Positions 1 through 13,076 of a stretch of 64,000 nucleotides of DNA are shown here, in pieces. A program made the translations under genes and the position numbers. The notes beneath the pieces are model-generated. The model worked only from the letters and a program-made list of their open reading frames with translations. It was not told where the DNA came from and did no database searches. This DNA is from Daphnia carinata (lineage: Eukaryota; Arthropoda; Branchiopoda; Diplostraca; Daphniidae): positions 2,318,017 to 2,382,016 of the forward strand of contig NC_081339.1 of assembly GCF_022539665.2 (NCBI RefSeq), read 5' to 3'. Position 1 is the stretch's first letter, and each line of letters opens with the position of its first letter.

Positions 1-835
1 AAGAAACAAAAAAAGGGAGCTGATTGAATGGTCAATGATTTGTTCTTTCCTTTTTATTTGCATTTTCGACTAATTGTGATTGGATGGACTGCATTGCTGG
101 AACACCAGAAGTAAAAAAAAAAAAACAACAACAAACAAACATGAAAAAAAAACAAAGGAAATGACGATGTCATCAAGCCAAAGCTGATAGACTTGGTCGC
201 ATTTCATCAGCAAAAACAAAATCTGCCAGTTGGGGAAATGATGATCGATGCAAATGCTGCAACGTGCGCTCGTGTAGACCCTCCCAATTTTCTTGGGCAC
301 TGCTGCGATGTGCATAATCATCTAAAAAAAAAAGAAGAGAAGAAGAAGACTCGTAAAAAGATGGATGCTGTATGTTACTTTCCTCTGTCTATTTCCTTCT
401 TTCATCCATTATTCATTTGAAAACAAAAAAAAAAAAAAAAAAGAAAGAATGGATAAATAATTCACCAGCTCCCGCCGAGCGTGGAGCCGCTCTTTTACAC
501 GAAACCGAGAGCAAAACAACGGCGACAGCCAAAGGTTCGAGTCCAACCCAAGCCCAACTTTTTTTTTCAGGTGTTATCCACCTTTTTCTTTAAAAATTTT
601 TTTTTTTTTAACCTCGTCTCGCGATCTAAACGCAGGTGTGAAAGTTCGAATGGCGTGTATTGTATTCCACAGTTGCCGAATATATACGCTCCGAAGGCTC
701 TCTGTTGGAAATGTTGTTTATATTCATAATGTTTTCCTCTTCTTCCCCCGACCCAACCAAAAAAAAAAAAAAAATTGGATGATAGGATCTGTCGGGTACA
801 ATTTCCTTTTTAAATGCAATGTAGACAAGTGTGCC

Positions 836-855
836 TATATATATATATATATATA
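836..855. repeat. (TA)n microsatellite
   Basis: Alternating TA of about ten units in the homopolymer-rich left end. Confidence 0.85.
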
Positions 856-3800
856 CCACCAGCATTGTGCCGTCATTAGCATATACGTCCTAAAAGAATA
901 ACTGAATAAGTAACATGTAACAAGGTAAGCTGCATGTTCTCTACTATTTTAATGTATGCTAATAAAAAAAAAAAAATATCGAATTCGTATCATCTGCTGT
1001 TTGAATTTTTTTATTTATTTTTTTTTTTTTGTTATATAAAAGCTGCGATGGTCAATGCCAAACCGGAACGATAGAGGAAAAAGGCATGCACCTTTCGTGA
1101 TGTTTCCTTTCAGCCGGTTAGTTTCAAAATGAGGGGCTGCATTTTTTTGTTTCCGATTCGTAAATGCGATATAACGTGTCTCGTTTAAATAGTACTAGAA
1201 TTAGTTTAACACATGTACGTACATGAGCTGAAATGAGCAGTTATTTCCCTTTTTCTCTCCTACGCCCTCAACACTTCCCTCCCTGGGTGGCCGGAAGTGG
1301 CGCAATCAACGGAAAGGGAGAACATTGGGGATGTACGTGTGAGGTGGTAGGAGCGACCACAACTAGCGCACCTTACCTGTGTGAAAAAAAAAAATTAATA
1401 AAAAAAAAAAAAACAATTCATCCGCTCATTTTTAATTATTAATGATAGCCCCGAAAAGAATGGACGTTAAAAAACAAAAGGGTGAGGTTGGGAGGGGGGG
1501 GGGGCAGAAACGAAAGGCACCCCTCACGTTAATTGAATTAAGGAACTGACCTGGGAGCGGGGGGGGGGGTGGGGGCCACTGTTGACGTAGTATAGCGGAT
1601 AAACTCGGTCAACGTTGTATAACGATGTGTGTCAAACTCTCGCCCGCATTTTCTTTTTCCATAATACGAAGCCGTATGTGTATGTAATATACGGAATAGA
1701 GGCTTGTATGAATAAACAATGAGCTTCATAATCTGTCCATCCGGAATCACGAAACTTTTTAGGGCAGATGTTTGTTTTGTTTGTTTTGTTTTTTTGATGA
1801 AAAATAAAAGAATGGATGGGTCGTGAGTTTGTTTCAATTCGTTGTCCTTTATTTTGTTTTTTTTTTTTTAAATCGGCAGTTAGACATTGTACGCATCTGT
1901 TGTAAAGAAAAATCAAATAAAAACAGTTTCTCTAAGCGTGTTGATTAATGGACTGGCTATAAACAGGGCGGAAGGTTTTTTTCCTTTTCTAACGGCTCAA
2001 TTCAGTCCGAGGGTCGTTCTAATCAAACACTCTTTTCCTTTAGCCGTTCCTCTTTTTTTTATCCATTTTGGTTTGTTTATCAGCGATTCACGACTAGAAA
2101 AAAAAAAAAAAACAAATCGAGTTTATTTCTCATCAATTCTTTTTAAATTGATTTAAAAAAAAAAAAAGCAAATTTCATTTAGAAATCAAATAAAAAATGG
2201 TGTGCTTCATATAAACTGAACTCTCCAACTTCTACGGTCTTCAACATTGAAACAAAATGCTCGAACGGGTTGATATTTTAAACACGAAAAACGAGGAATT
2301 GTTTGAAGACATAAGGAAACTCTATACAAGTTCAGACGTATTTAATAACCCCCCCCCCCCCTTCTCCGTGAAATCTTGTTTCAAAGTTCGTTGTTTTCAC
2401 AGTTCTCTAACTATAACTTACAGGCTACTATATAAACCTCCATGGAAGAAAAGAAAAAAAAAAAATGGTTTGAGCCTGTCCATGTCAACCTTTTCTTTTT
2501 CCCTCGTTGTTATGTTTTTTTTTTTTTTTTTATCTATATGCTTTATGACTGCACGGTAGACATAGAAAGAGACCCACGTGTGTTCCATACGCACCGTGTG
2601 TGGGATAATATAGCAATGGGTGAAACCAATCAGAGTCTCTATTTTTTTCTTTTTGTGCTGCGTTAGGCACACAAGTCAAAGCAATTCGAGTCGTGTTTAT
2701 ATATATACGTATATATACCAACAAGTTCAGGGGTTTGTTTTTTTTTTTTTTTCTTATATAATACATTTCCCCCTCTCTCTCTCTCTCTCGAGTTCCGGGC
2801 CCTTATCAAGATGTCGTTCGTCTTTCTCTACCAGGAGAACGTGCTGTGTTTGTTTTTTTTTCTTTTTGGCTTCGTTTTTTTTTTTTTTTTTTTATATTCT
2901 TTGATGCTTGCCCGTCGATTACACCTAGAAAACAGTAAAAAGAAAAGGAGAAGACGAACGAAGAAAGAAAAAAAAGAAAAAAAAAAAAAAAAAGGAGGAA
3001 TAAAAATGTTTATTAGGAGAGCGTCAAGGAGAAAACGACAGTTGGGCCGGATCTTTATCCCGTCAAGACGTAAAGGGGCCCGTATAGAATGAAACAACAT
3101 TTACGGGAACACGCTGCCAAAAAGGCCGTGTATATACTGCGTATATTACATATCCATTCGAATCGTATTATAGTATATGTACATATATATATATACACAG
3201 TTTACGTGTAGATGCGATAGCAGTAACAATAGAGCCCCCAGACTTTTATCGGAAGAAGACGGTAAGGCTGGGTGGTAAAGGACAACCTTTAAAAAAAAAA
3301 AAAAAAAAAAAAGGAGGAAAAGATTATAGAGGTAGGGCATTTTTATTGCTTCTCCATCGTTCGATCGTTTTCGCCAAAAAATCGAAACAACGTTATCCTC
3401 TTTTTTTTTTTTTTAAATGCATTTTCGCGCTAATGCCGTCTGATTCATCTGATATCTTTTAAAAAAAAAAGAGAGAGAGAGAGTTAGAAATGTTTCTTTG
3501 ATATCAAAGGATGAACATCTAATGACGCGCATTGGTGGGAGTGCGGAGAAGTGATAGAAATCAGACGGGAGGGGGAGGGTTTTCAGTTTGCAACTGTTGA
3601 AAATGTGAAAAGCATAACATTGTATTCGTTTTTTTTTTTTAAAGGTGGTAGAGCGCAAACAATAAGGCTCGGTTTCGGTTTACACTTCGGAAGTGGCAGC
3701 CACCCTCTTCTTCTTCTGCTGGATAACCATTGGCAACTGTGTCTCTAAAGGGCCGTTGATGAAATAGAAAGAGGGGGGTTCGAGAGAAAAAGAATAACTG

Positions 3801-4560
3801 AAAAGGGAGAGAAAAAAAAAAGCATCCACTTGCACACACGAACCTTATTGTATATACATTGTATAGGAGGGGTGTGTTTCTGAACGTGACCAGCTCTCTA
3901 TTGAATGCCTCATATTTCAGCCCACATGCAGCGGCCTCGCATTGGATGAGCTGGGGAAAGCCCGACGCGTTAACCCAGAATGTAACGAGTATTAAACTAG
4001 AAAATGAGTGCGCACAATCATCTGATATGATTGAAGTAGTCAATCTAAACTCGTCTCTGTGTTTCGTAGGCCCCCAAACATCGCTGACATCCGTCCAACA
4101 AATTGAGTAGGAAGAAAAGATCGAAACGATGTGTTTTATGAAACCACAACAGCTTTTGAAAATGCTTGACTTCTACATTGTAATTCGAATTTTTAAAGCG
4201 TACCGAGAGTTATGTGGATGATTGTAGCGCAAGAGAAGAGGTCATTACGAGGTCATTTCGTCTCACTTTTTTTTTAAGGAACGTAATACGCCGCCACCTC
4301 CGGCCGGCAGTCTCAACATTTTGAATGATGGATGGTGAAGCATGATACGGTTCAACATTTCCTTTTTGTATTTCTATACATAGAACTGCATAAGATAAAA
4401 AGAAAAAGAAAAATGTTTTTTTTTTTTTTCTTCTCCCCACACACTCAATATTTGAAACCCCGTGAAGTTGAAGTGGAGAGAAGAAAAAATATTCAGGGTG
4501 TTGATAACGACCCCCGGATGATTAGATGAACGAGACATTGGAAACCGACTCGTTTCGTCA

Positions 4561-4564
<4 letters not shown>

Positions 4565-4594
<30 letters not shown>
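4565..4594. repeat. Long poly(T) run
   Basis: About 30 consecutive T residues, among the longest homopolymers in the window. Confidence 0.85.
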
Positions 4595-6070
4595 CTTCGT
4601 TTCTTTAAATGCACAACCCTCTACTTTAAATATAAATAAATATGAAGATCTCGAGGACTACCAGACGCCATTTTTTTGTTTAACTCTAAAAAAAAAAAAA
4701 AAAATACGAGGGTATAAACAACACACAAGAAAATGGTTAACGAGGGGAAAAATATGATTGTTATCGACGTGTACACATGTACTAGAAAACGCTCTCATTT
4801 TTTTAAAGAGGGTTGGATGGTTTTTTTTTTGTTTGTTTGCTTTATTCGAATTCCTCATTTTCCCTCTGTGTGTTATCCGATACACGAGCAAACTAAACGG
4901 GGCACCCACATCCATTAGTACACAGAGGGTTTTCCAGCATTTCTTCTTTCTTCTTTTGAATACTCACGAGGAGCTGCAAAACTCCGTGAGCGCCGTGACT
5001 TTTAAGGATTTACGATCGAGTTAACAGATTTGTCACCGACGGAGCGTGGCTGTGAGCTGCTGTTGCCCTTCATTGCCCCAAGAGGTTGGCCAGACGTTTC
5101 ACCAGTGCAGCAGCCTCAATGAAATTTCTAAATGTCGGACGCGTATACGTATACACTGCGGGCTGTGCTCACCTTAACAGACGCACGTCGCTCTTTAGTT
5201 TTAAAAACAACAACAGAGAAAAAGAAAAAGGGGGCAGGGGGGGGGTATCTATACAAGCATAGGACATCCATCGAACTATTGGGTTTGGGAGGGAATAGAG
5301 AGGGACAGTGAGGTACAGCGATGAGTTCTCACCGTGGCTTTGGCTTTCGAATGCAAAATATTCAGCAGCTCTCTCTTCTTCTTCTTCTTCTTCTTATATT
5401 CATACGACTTCTTTTTCCCCACCGTCATCAATACGAAAGAATGTCTCTCTCTCTCTCTCTTTTTCCAAACGTTTCCATCTTTGGCCTGCTTAGCTGACTG
5501 CTGGAAATATCCGGCATTTTTCCACACATCTTTTTTTTTTGTAAGGTTTTTTTTTTTTTTTCCGTCTTCATCGTGTGGCCTCATATTTTCCCTTTTTTTT
5601 TCATTTGTGATTTATTCATTATTTACGGCCGTAGACAATCCAGAGTTGTGCCGTGTCATTCTCCACCATTCCGCCGACGTCATTCTCTTCTTCTTTCACT
5701 TCCATATATATTTTTTTTTTTCTTCTTTGTTCATTTTTTTTTTTTTCCTTATTTTTCTACCCCATTCTTTTTTTTTTTTATTTATATTTCTAACTTAAAC
5801 TTTGCGCTGCCTACTCGTCCCGTATACGAAAACAACAAATATGTCGACAATTCAGTTATTGTGCCTTGCGTGTTGCATCGGAGCGCACGCGTTTCGAAGG
5901 GGGGGAGGGGGGATGCGCGTCGGTTATTTCGACAAAAACATCTGGCGCGTTGCGTCGTATTTTATTTTATTTTTTTTTTTTCTTCTTCTAGTGCCGGATG
6001 AATCAGCCAGAACATTCATCCGGCCCCGACGTGAAAATGGTCTTGTAGTTGCCGACATCTTCATCATCTT

Positions 6071-6101
<31 letters not shown>

Positions 6102-7531
6102 TATTATTTGTATTGTTATTAGTAACGTTTTCATTCTTTGATGGCCGTCATGTCGTGCAGATTTATTTTCGCCACTTTCATCTTATCGCTCGTCATTTGT
6201 TTTTTGTTTTGTTTTTATCCCAACCCGCCATCATGTTCTATGATTTCCCGGCACAGCCGGCCTTTTTTTTTTTTTTTTTTGAAAATAAAAGTTTGGACGC
6301 TCTTCAAAAAAAAAAAATAAATAAAAATAAAAATTACGATCTTATATGCCCGTCTGCGTGTTTCAGACGTTTCTCTAATGGGGCGCCTTGAATTGCCGTT
6401 CGGTTATTATGGTAGTTATTACGAACGGCGGCTGTGTGGGAGAGGAGAGAGAGAGAGAAGGGGGGGCGGGAGGGAGTGTATGGTTTATGAAAAAGATCGA
6501 TAAAAATTGGGGAATCTGCGATAAATTTCGTTGTCGACTATGTTAGGGTTTTGAAGAGAGCGAGACATTGCGGCGTGTACTTTTCGAACGTGTGTAACAG
6601 ACGAATTGATCATTCATCACATCGGCCCCCCCCTCTCCTCCGCTGTTCTTAGAGGGCCGTTTGGTAAGAGTGCTCACGATCCATTAGCGGCGTCATCCAT
6701 TCACCGACACGACGCAGTCGGAACCGAAAACGGCCGCCGCCGTTGAAGCAAAAAAAAAAAAAAAAATAATAATAATTTGTTTAAAAAATAAAAATAAAAA
6801 TGACCGTGTGTTCCAGCCGCCCACACAACGTACCACCACCCCACAGAAAATATATGAATAAAAGATGGTGGTGATTTTCTTATTTTTATTTGAAATGTAT
6901 TTTATTTTATTTTATTTTTTTTAAAATATATTTTCAGGGTAGATCTTAGATTTATTTGTTTGGGCTCTGATATGTTCACACCAGCCCGTTTCCCATGAAG
7001 CACTCCACCCTGTTTTTTTTTTTTTCCTTGTGTGCATGTTCGGCTCTTTTGAATGTGCGCAGTGAGAGAAGAGAAGGAAAAAAAAAAGGGAAAATAGAAG
7101 GACCTAATGTTTGCATCTTTCGATCGCATTTCCCCCCGATGATGAAAAGACACATTCATCACCTTATTCACCTCCCGTCACCTGACACATGTCCCTTCTT
7201 TATTTTCTTCTTCTTCATCCAAATGATACGTACATGTTGTTGCTCTCTCATTATTTCATCTTTTCCTCCCCCTCTGCCCTGACGTCGTTTGGGGATACAG
7301 TACACACTTTCGATGTTGTGTGCGCCCTGCTCTTCTCCCCCTCTCGTTCTTTTGTTGATTAGCAAATCGTCAACATCATCGATCATCCTATCACGTGACC
7401 ATCTGGTCAAACGTTCCAGCCAGGTCTCCAACAAAAAAAAAAAAGAAAAAAAGTACGAGGGGAAAAGCTTTGGAAAAAGAAGAAGAAGAGGGTCCCCTGT
7501 TGTACCTCGAGGAACGATAAAGAGCCCAAAA

Positions 7532-7557
7532 AGAGAGAGAGAGAGAGAGAGAGAGAG
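7532..7557. repeat. (GA)n microsatellite
   Basis: About 13 GA units inside a purine-rich tract. Confidence 0.85.
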
Positions 7558-8423
7558 GAAACCTAAGAAATGAGAGATGATGACATAGTCAAACTGTTGT
7601 ATCGAAGTACAACTCTGTCTAGGTGACGTACGTTGATAGGGAGGGGAAAAGAAGTGAAAGATGATGATGATGTTGACAATTCCTTTTTTTTTTTTATTTC
7701 CAAGCGCAGAAAAAAAAAAAAACCGGTCCGCCGCAGAGAGAAGTGAGAAAAAGATTGAAATCGTTCAGAGTTTTATTTTAAGGAAGAAATCAGTTAAATC
7801 TACCTATGTGACTTTAATGTCCTTTTTCTTTTTTCTTTTTTTTCCTTATTCTCCTCCTTTATTCCAATCAATAGAGCATCGTTAGTATTCAATCAGCTTC
7901 GTTGTGTTACGTAGCGAAATAATAAAAAAAAAAAAGAGTGTACTGGCATTACTACCCCGCAAATAGCAAAAGAAAAGCGGATGCGCTAACAATTGCGTCC
8001 CCCCCCCCATCCGAAGATAATGCCGTCATAGTCAAAGACACTCCAACACGTTGAATAATTTTTTTCCTTACGGAGGGTCTCGCAGTGTCGAAAAAAACGA
8101 AATATATATTTAATAATAATTATTCGTTTTTTAAATACGATGTGTATATGTTTATCGAAATAAAGACGCAAGGTCTCTATTAACTTGCGTGTGTATTTAT
8201 TATTATTATTATTATTTTTGATTTTACGCTTTTCTTGGGCCATCAATAAGGAAAATGGGCAGACGCCAGGCAAAGGGTCGCGTGTCGATTATTCATTGAT
8301 GGTCGATTGGGGGAAGGAAGTTCGACGGACGCGGATTGAGTTACGATTTTTGGTCAACTTGCCTTAGGCATTTTCTTTAAATTGGATTGGTTTTTTTTTT
8401 TTTTTTTTTTTTTTTTTATTCTT

Positions 8424-10738
8424 TTAGATGATCAGCGATGACGAAGTGTTTCGCTGCTGTTCCAGCTGATGATGACGATGTGTTTGGAAATAATAATTGG
8501 GCTGGAGGTCGTCCGCTTTCAGGCCGCGACAGTCCATCTCCACGCCCGTGCGCTTAGTGGCGGGAGGCGAGCCGACAACGAGACCCGTGTCCGCCTCCTC
8601 GTTAAGGTGATGGCACCCCGCGCCGCTCGTTAGCGCTTGCCGGCTGTGACAACTACCGTGACCGCTACCACCTCGACCACCAAACGTCGTCTCAGTTGTT
8701 GTTTGCATCGCTTGTTGTTGTTGTTGGTGTTCTTGTTGTTGCTCCGGGCTGATGAAACCGTGGCTCCAGCCGGTGGCCAACGCCGCCAACTCGGCCAAAC
8801 GTCTCCGTTTTTCGCGCCTCCGCATCCAGCAGACAAACGCGCACGCGATGCTCAACAAAAGGATGGAAGGCAGGGCCACCATGATCGATATCGGCACCGA
8901 TTTAGACTCTTTCGATGTTTCATAATCTTTTGTGAAATGCACACAAATTGAAAAGGATGAAATACACGTCCGCACGTCATTGGTTTTTGTTTTCAAAAGG
9001 CGATCAGTTCGAAAGACGTAGGTTGGCTAATTGGACTTACTGGGTTTGACGTTCAGGTAAGTCCTTTCAATGCTGTAGCCGTAACGGTTCTTGCCGAGGC
9101 AGAGGTAGAGGCCAGCGTCGTTTTCACTTAGCGGATCGAGTTGTAAGGTTTTCAAATAGGAACCGTCTTCCTTGCGCATCAGTTCGTCTCCTTCCAGTTC
9201 TATAAAACAAAAAAACAAAAAAAAACAAACAAAAAATAGCAAATCTGCTTACGCTAAACGGCTCGTGCGCGGGTGCATTTCAATGCACTCGAACGATTTC
9301 AAATCTCTTTTTGAACGCCGATAGACGTTGAAAATAAAATAAAAGGGAGAAAATCTTTCCATACTGTGGTAGTGATCCTCTCCAACGACCAATGACGTGT
9401 CAGGCTGGAGGCTCAAGTCAGTGCGGAGGGAACGGGCCGGAAGCCTTTTCAGCCATTCGACTTCCGGAAGGGACGAGCTGCGCACCCAACAGTGAAATTT
9501 CGCCCTTCCACCTCTGAACTCTGTCACGTTGGCCGGGTGGACTTCGCTCATGTCGTCGACAGCTGAATCTGGGACGTCCGACCATCTTTTTCTTTGATAA
9601 TTGATAATTGGCTTAGAATTTCAGTTTCAACGTCTCGTTTACCTAAGACTGAAACGACGAACGTCGTTTGCATTTGGCCTTTCAAGCCCAGCGCCAAGCA
9701 CGTGTAATTGGCGGACGTGGCCGGTCCGGCTCTTCGGATGGCCAACGTTAAGCGCGATGCCGTTCTCCAACTCGTTTCGTCCGCTTGGTTCTGCTGCGAT
9801 CGTTTGTACACAACACCGTCCTTCATTTTAATATTTAAAAAACAAAACAAAAAAAACACATCATTCGTTTGAAATGAGTTGAATGTAACGATGATTTTAC
9901 CTTGAGCCAAATAAGATCCGGATATGGATAGCCGGAGACGCTGCAATGGATGTCGAGTGAACTGCCGGCTGTGATGCGCACTTGTCTCGGTTGACGGAGC
10001 GTCTCCTCTGTGAAACTCAATCCTTCGATCAATAAGTCGTTGGGACTGTTTTCAATATCTGCGACGGTTGTCGACTCTGTTCGTGGATCTGCTAGACGTT
10101 GCGAACAGCAACCGTTTGCGTCACGTAATTGCGCGGAAAGCAAATGAAAAAGAGGACCCTCCATTTTTTTTTTTTTTTACCTGTGACGATCAATTGAATT
10201 CCAGCTCTTTGGCTTCCGAAGCCGTTGGTAGCGATGCAAACGTAGACGCCAGCGTCTTCCGGTTCGACATCTTCGATAATCAAATGCGCTCCTTTCGTCT
10301 CCAATCGTATCATCATCACAGGCAGCGACTCGTTGTCCTTGTTTCAAATCAAAAATGGGTTCGTATACAAATCACACATCTTTTGCACGCGTGCTGATTG
10401 AAAATCGGACGTTTTACCTTTAGCCAACTGAAAAAGAGGCCAGCTGAATCGCCAGATTGCTGATGAACGGGACACGACATCTGAACGCGATCCATCACGT
10501 TAGCGCGAATGATTGCGCGATAATCCGCCCGTATCTTTGGCGGCGCTGTGGCGGGAGGGGGGGGGGGGAACGAATTTTATATTTTTGTTCTTTTTTTTTT
10601 TTTTTTTTTTTTACACGTCACAACGTTTGATGCGGTTGAAATAAAAAAAAATAAAATACCTCCAGCCAAGACGGCGCTCGTAGACAACAGACACCCGATG
10701 AAGCAGAAAACGCCTAGAGGCTGCATCAATGATTTCAT
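8424..10738 (-). CDS. FGFRL1: Fibroblast growth factor receptor-like 1 (FGFRL1), kinase-less
   Basis: Single-pass membrane protein with three Ig domains and no kinase. In vertebrates FGFRL1 binds FGF and heparan sulfate and promotes cell adhesion and fusion. Eight exons on the minus strand: 10660-10738, 10418-10545, 10181-10337, 9901-10091, 9643-9820, 9365-9562, 9041-9199, 8424-8926. They sum to 1593 bases, or 530 residues (human FGFRL1 is 504). Residues 1-26 are a signal peptide. Ig1 is near 27-121 (DAGVYVCIATNGFGS), Ig2 122-244 (ending in YTCLALG) and Ig3 245-363. Ig3 carries VHPANVT, EVEWLKR, EDGSYL and NDAGLYLCLGKNRYGYS, which match the FGFRL1 third domain closely. The membrane segment is about residues 377-398. 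The tail (400-530) is Gln-rich, then has a short His-rich end (HRHHQLEQQ), recalling the His-rich tail of vertebrate FGFRL1. No tyrosine-kinase sequence follows. The start is the first ATG before the signal peptide. The neighbour upstream is divergent. Confidence 0.88.
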
Positions 10739-11562
10739 CGTTGCCTTTCCTCCGATGATCGTCTTTTTGAAGTTGCAATAGACACGCAGAATAAAGTGGC
10801 TTTTGAAAGAACAAAGTCAAAAAAGAAAAGAGACGTCAAAGATGATGACACAAATCGTGCGGCACCTTTCGTCTCTTTTTTTTGTTCAAAATGTTAATCA
10901 CACACAGACACACCAGACACTTTGGTGACTCACCGACAAACTGGTTCGCCCTCCCCCCTTATCTGTTTCTTATTTTGTAAATGCTCCGGTGATGATGTCT
11001 GCAAGTCAGGGACGGCACGTTAATTGATCATCAAGCGCGCGATTTGCAGATGATGATGGAAATGACGTGATGGCGGGGAAGATGCGATGATGAATGGCGT
11101 TCATCTCACGGCTGACGAACCGTCAGTGACTGCACCGATGATTGCGTCCTATCCTTTTGTGAATCAGTGACGAGGATTAGACATCTTGCACCAACGAAGA
11201 ACGCGGAGCTAGAGAGTCCAGAGAAGGAAAAAAAAAAATAAAGTCCAACTGATTTTGTTCCACAACCACAAAAGAGGAGAAGCTCTGCCCGATGTTTTGA
11301 CTTCGTTCTTCCCACTTCCAATCTAAACTGTTTAAAAATGTGTATCACGGACCGAGAGTAAGAGAACAGCAACACATTTTTTGTACACAGTGTCTCTGGC
11401 TTTTCTTTTTTTGTTTACATTAACAATCAACTAGGAAAGGGGGGGGGGGCTCCTTTTGGCCGGTAACCGAATCCAGGAGAAGGGCACGTTCCTTCGCTTC
11501 TCTACACAGACACACGCACACAGCGTTAAACAACAATAACAGAGCGAAGCAGGAACGCCACG
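10739..11562. other. Divergent intergenic region between FGFRL1 and the 11.56-kb ORF
   Basis: Probably holds the FGFRL1 5' UTR and promoter on the minus strand and the promoter of the small plus-strand ORF. It is less homopolymer-rich than 1-8.4 kb. I see no TATA box or conserved element that I can assign with confidence. Confidence 0.4.
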
Positions 11563-11721
11563 ATGGATGGAGGCCAGTTCAACAGATCTCTGTCCAATTT
11601 CGACCAACAGCTCGAGCAGATCGCAGCCGAAGCCAAACCTGTGGCTCGCAAAGTCAGTTGGAACACCGTCGCCATTGGTTTATACGCTACGTACACACAC
11701 AAGCATAACATATACACATAA
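11563..11721 (+). CDS. Small hypothetical ORF, possibly the first exon of a spliced gene
   Basis: An ATG in good context (CCACG before ATGG) opens a 52-residue frame starting MDGGQFNRSLSNFDQQLEQI. Its composition is coding-like and hydrophilic, unlike the surrounding sequence, and I do not recognise it. A phase-0 donor lies after codon 30 (AAA|GTCAGT). A 33-base exon with canonical flanks (13044-13076, reading PSMNEQFEAIQ) could follow in phase. From there the only nearby acceptor, at about 13424, gives an almost immediate stop. The gene is therefore either a short unspliced ORF or a gene whose remaining exons I cannot place before TCTP. Neither form resembles a family I know. Confidence 0.3.
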   Translation: MDGGQFNRSLSNFDQQLEQIAAEAKPVARKVSWNTVAIGLYATYTHKHNIYT

Positions 11722-13043
11722 GCGATACTTATATTTACAGTTTGCACGTGCCAGCTATTAAAGCCGGCCCACCATGTTGTTACAAAAAAAAAAAAAATTC
11801 CATGTCCGGTACGACTAGTATTTTTAATTTTTTCAAATTTCCTCTAAGGATGTCTGAAATGTGTGATCGCTTCGTAATCCTTACCGGTAGATTGTGATGA
11901 CAGGATGGCAGATAATCTGCACGCAAGTTTGGCACTAAAAACAGGTAAATTGGACTTGAACGCGAATTTAAATAGCCATCAGTTAGAATTTCGTTTATAT
12001 TCTTTGAGAGTTGATTGATCGAACTTCGCAGGAAATTGATTTGTTCGATGTAACAGGTGTTCGCTAGTTCTTCTGCACGACAGTTTGTGTGTGAAAGACA
12101 CATTGTTGGATAACGATCAAAGCTCCGCACCCTTAAAAAAAAACACCCAATCTATTCCTCGCTAGGAAGAAAAAAAAAGGAAAATTCTGATTGTTTTCTC
12201 TTTGATTTTTGTCTTTCCCCTTTGAATGTTTCTCCGCTTTTTCTTTTTACACTGAACTCGGAGCGAGAAAAAAAAAAAAAATCTCGGAAAAGATAAATAA
12301 ATGAAGTTGCTTCTTTATAAATCATTGATAAGCATCAACAGCTGCAGTCGACGCTACTACACACCACTTGATTGATTGACTTTCAATCCATCTCTCTATA
12401 TATAAATATAAAGAGGGTCCTATAGCCTTTCATGATTATGCAAATCGCCCGGTTCCGTAGATTACAAAGCGCGATTGAGAAACGTTAAACAAAACAAAAC
12501 AAGGAAAAAAAAAAAAAAAAGAAAAAGAAAAATACGGGAGAAAAAAGAAACCTATCAATCTATAAGACACGATCACGCCAAGACTCTGGCACTCGCGTCT
12601 TGGCCGGCACTCCGTCATGCGATCACTATCGCCGACTGATGGAGAGAGTTCGCCCAAAATCGGAATGGATTTTTTGTTTTTTATTTTGTCTTTTTCTTTT
12701 TAAACAAAAAACTCTTATAGTCTTTCGGGTTTTTGTTTGTTTCGAATGCACGCAGACGACGAGCCAATCACACGCCACCACAACAAGCGTGGAATGTTGA
12801 TCAATGACTATTTGACTTCTTTCATTTACATAATTGCGTAAAAAAAAAAAAAATCTTACGCAGTCTGCAAAGTAAGTAGAGGTTTCGCACGACGGGGGTG
12901 TTCTCAATTCGACAGGTTTTTTTTTTTTTTGTTTTTTTGGGTTGTACGAATGTCGGCAGGTTTCCACTTTTCCCGCGAATCGTCGGCAAATGCCATCTAA
13001 GGTTTGTCCCGTGACGACGTTTTTTTTTTCTTTCTTTTGGCAG

Positions 13044-13076
13044 CCCTCGATGAACGAGCAATTCGAAGCCATCCAG
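13044..13076 (+). other. Candidate 33-base micro-exon
   Basis: Eleven codons (PSMNEQFEAIQ), preceded by a pyrimidine tract ending TTGGCAG and followed by GTAAAG. Both splice sites are canonical and both ends are phase 0, which fits the possible donor after codon 30 of the small ORF at 11563. There is no homology evidence. Confidence 0.3.

Larger units (their letters stand above)
1..8423. other. Homopolymer-rich stretch with no supportable gene
   Basis: About 8.4 kb with very many A and T runs of 10-34 bases, several C or G runs, and short dinucleotide repeats. Open frames here are short and mostly encode Lys, Phe or Ser runs made by the homopolymers. I found no exon with coding-like composition and matching splice sites on either strand. 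The part next to 8424 presumably holds the 3' UTR of the minus-strand FGFRL1 gene, and the rest may be intergenic or intronic to a gene outside the window. A search with RNA-seq or related crustacean genomes could still reveal a non-coding RNA or small exons. Confidence 0.6.

Noticed and set aside
5840-6000. ATG with signal-peptide-like start (MSTIQLLCLACCIGAHA)
   Set aside because: Runs into Gly and Phe runs made by homopolymers; no downstream exon.
11780-12130. Minus-strand frame with a stretch (IEQINFLRSSINQL) vaguely like an insect gustatory receptor loop
   Set aside because: Too short and weak, no membrane segments, no adjoining exons.
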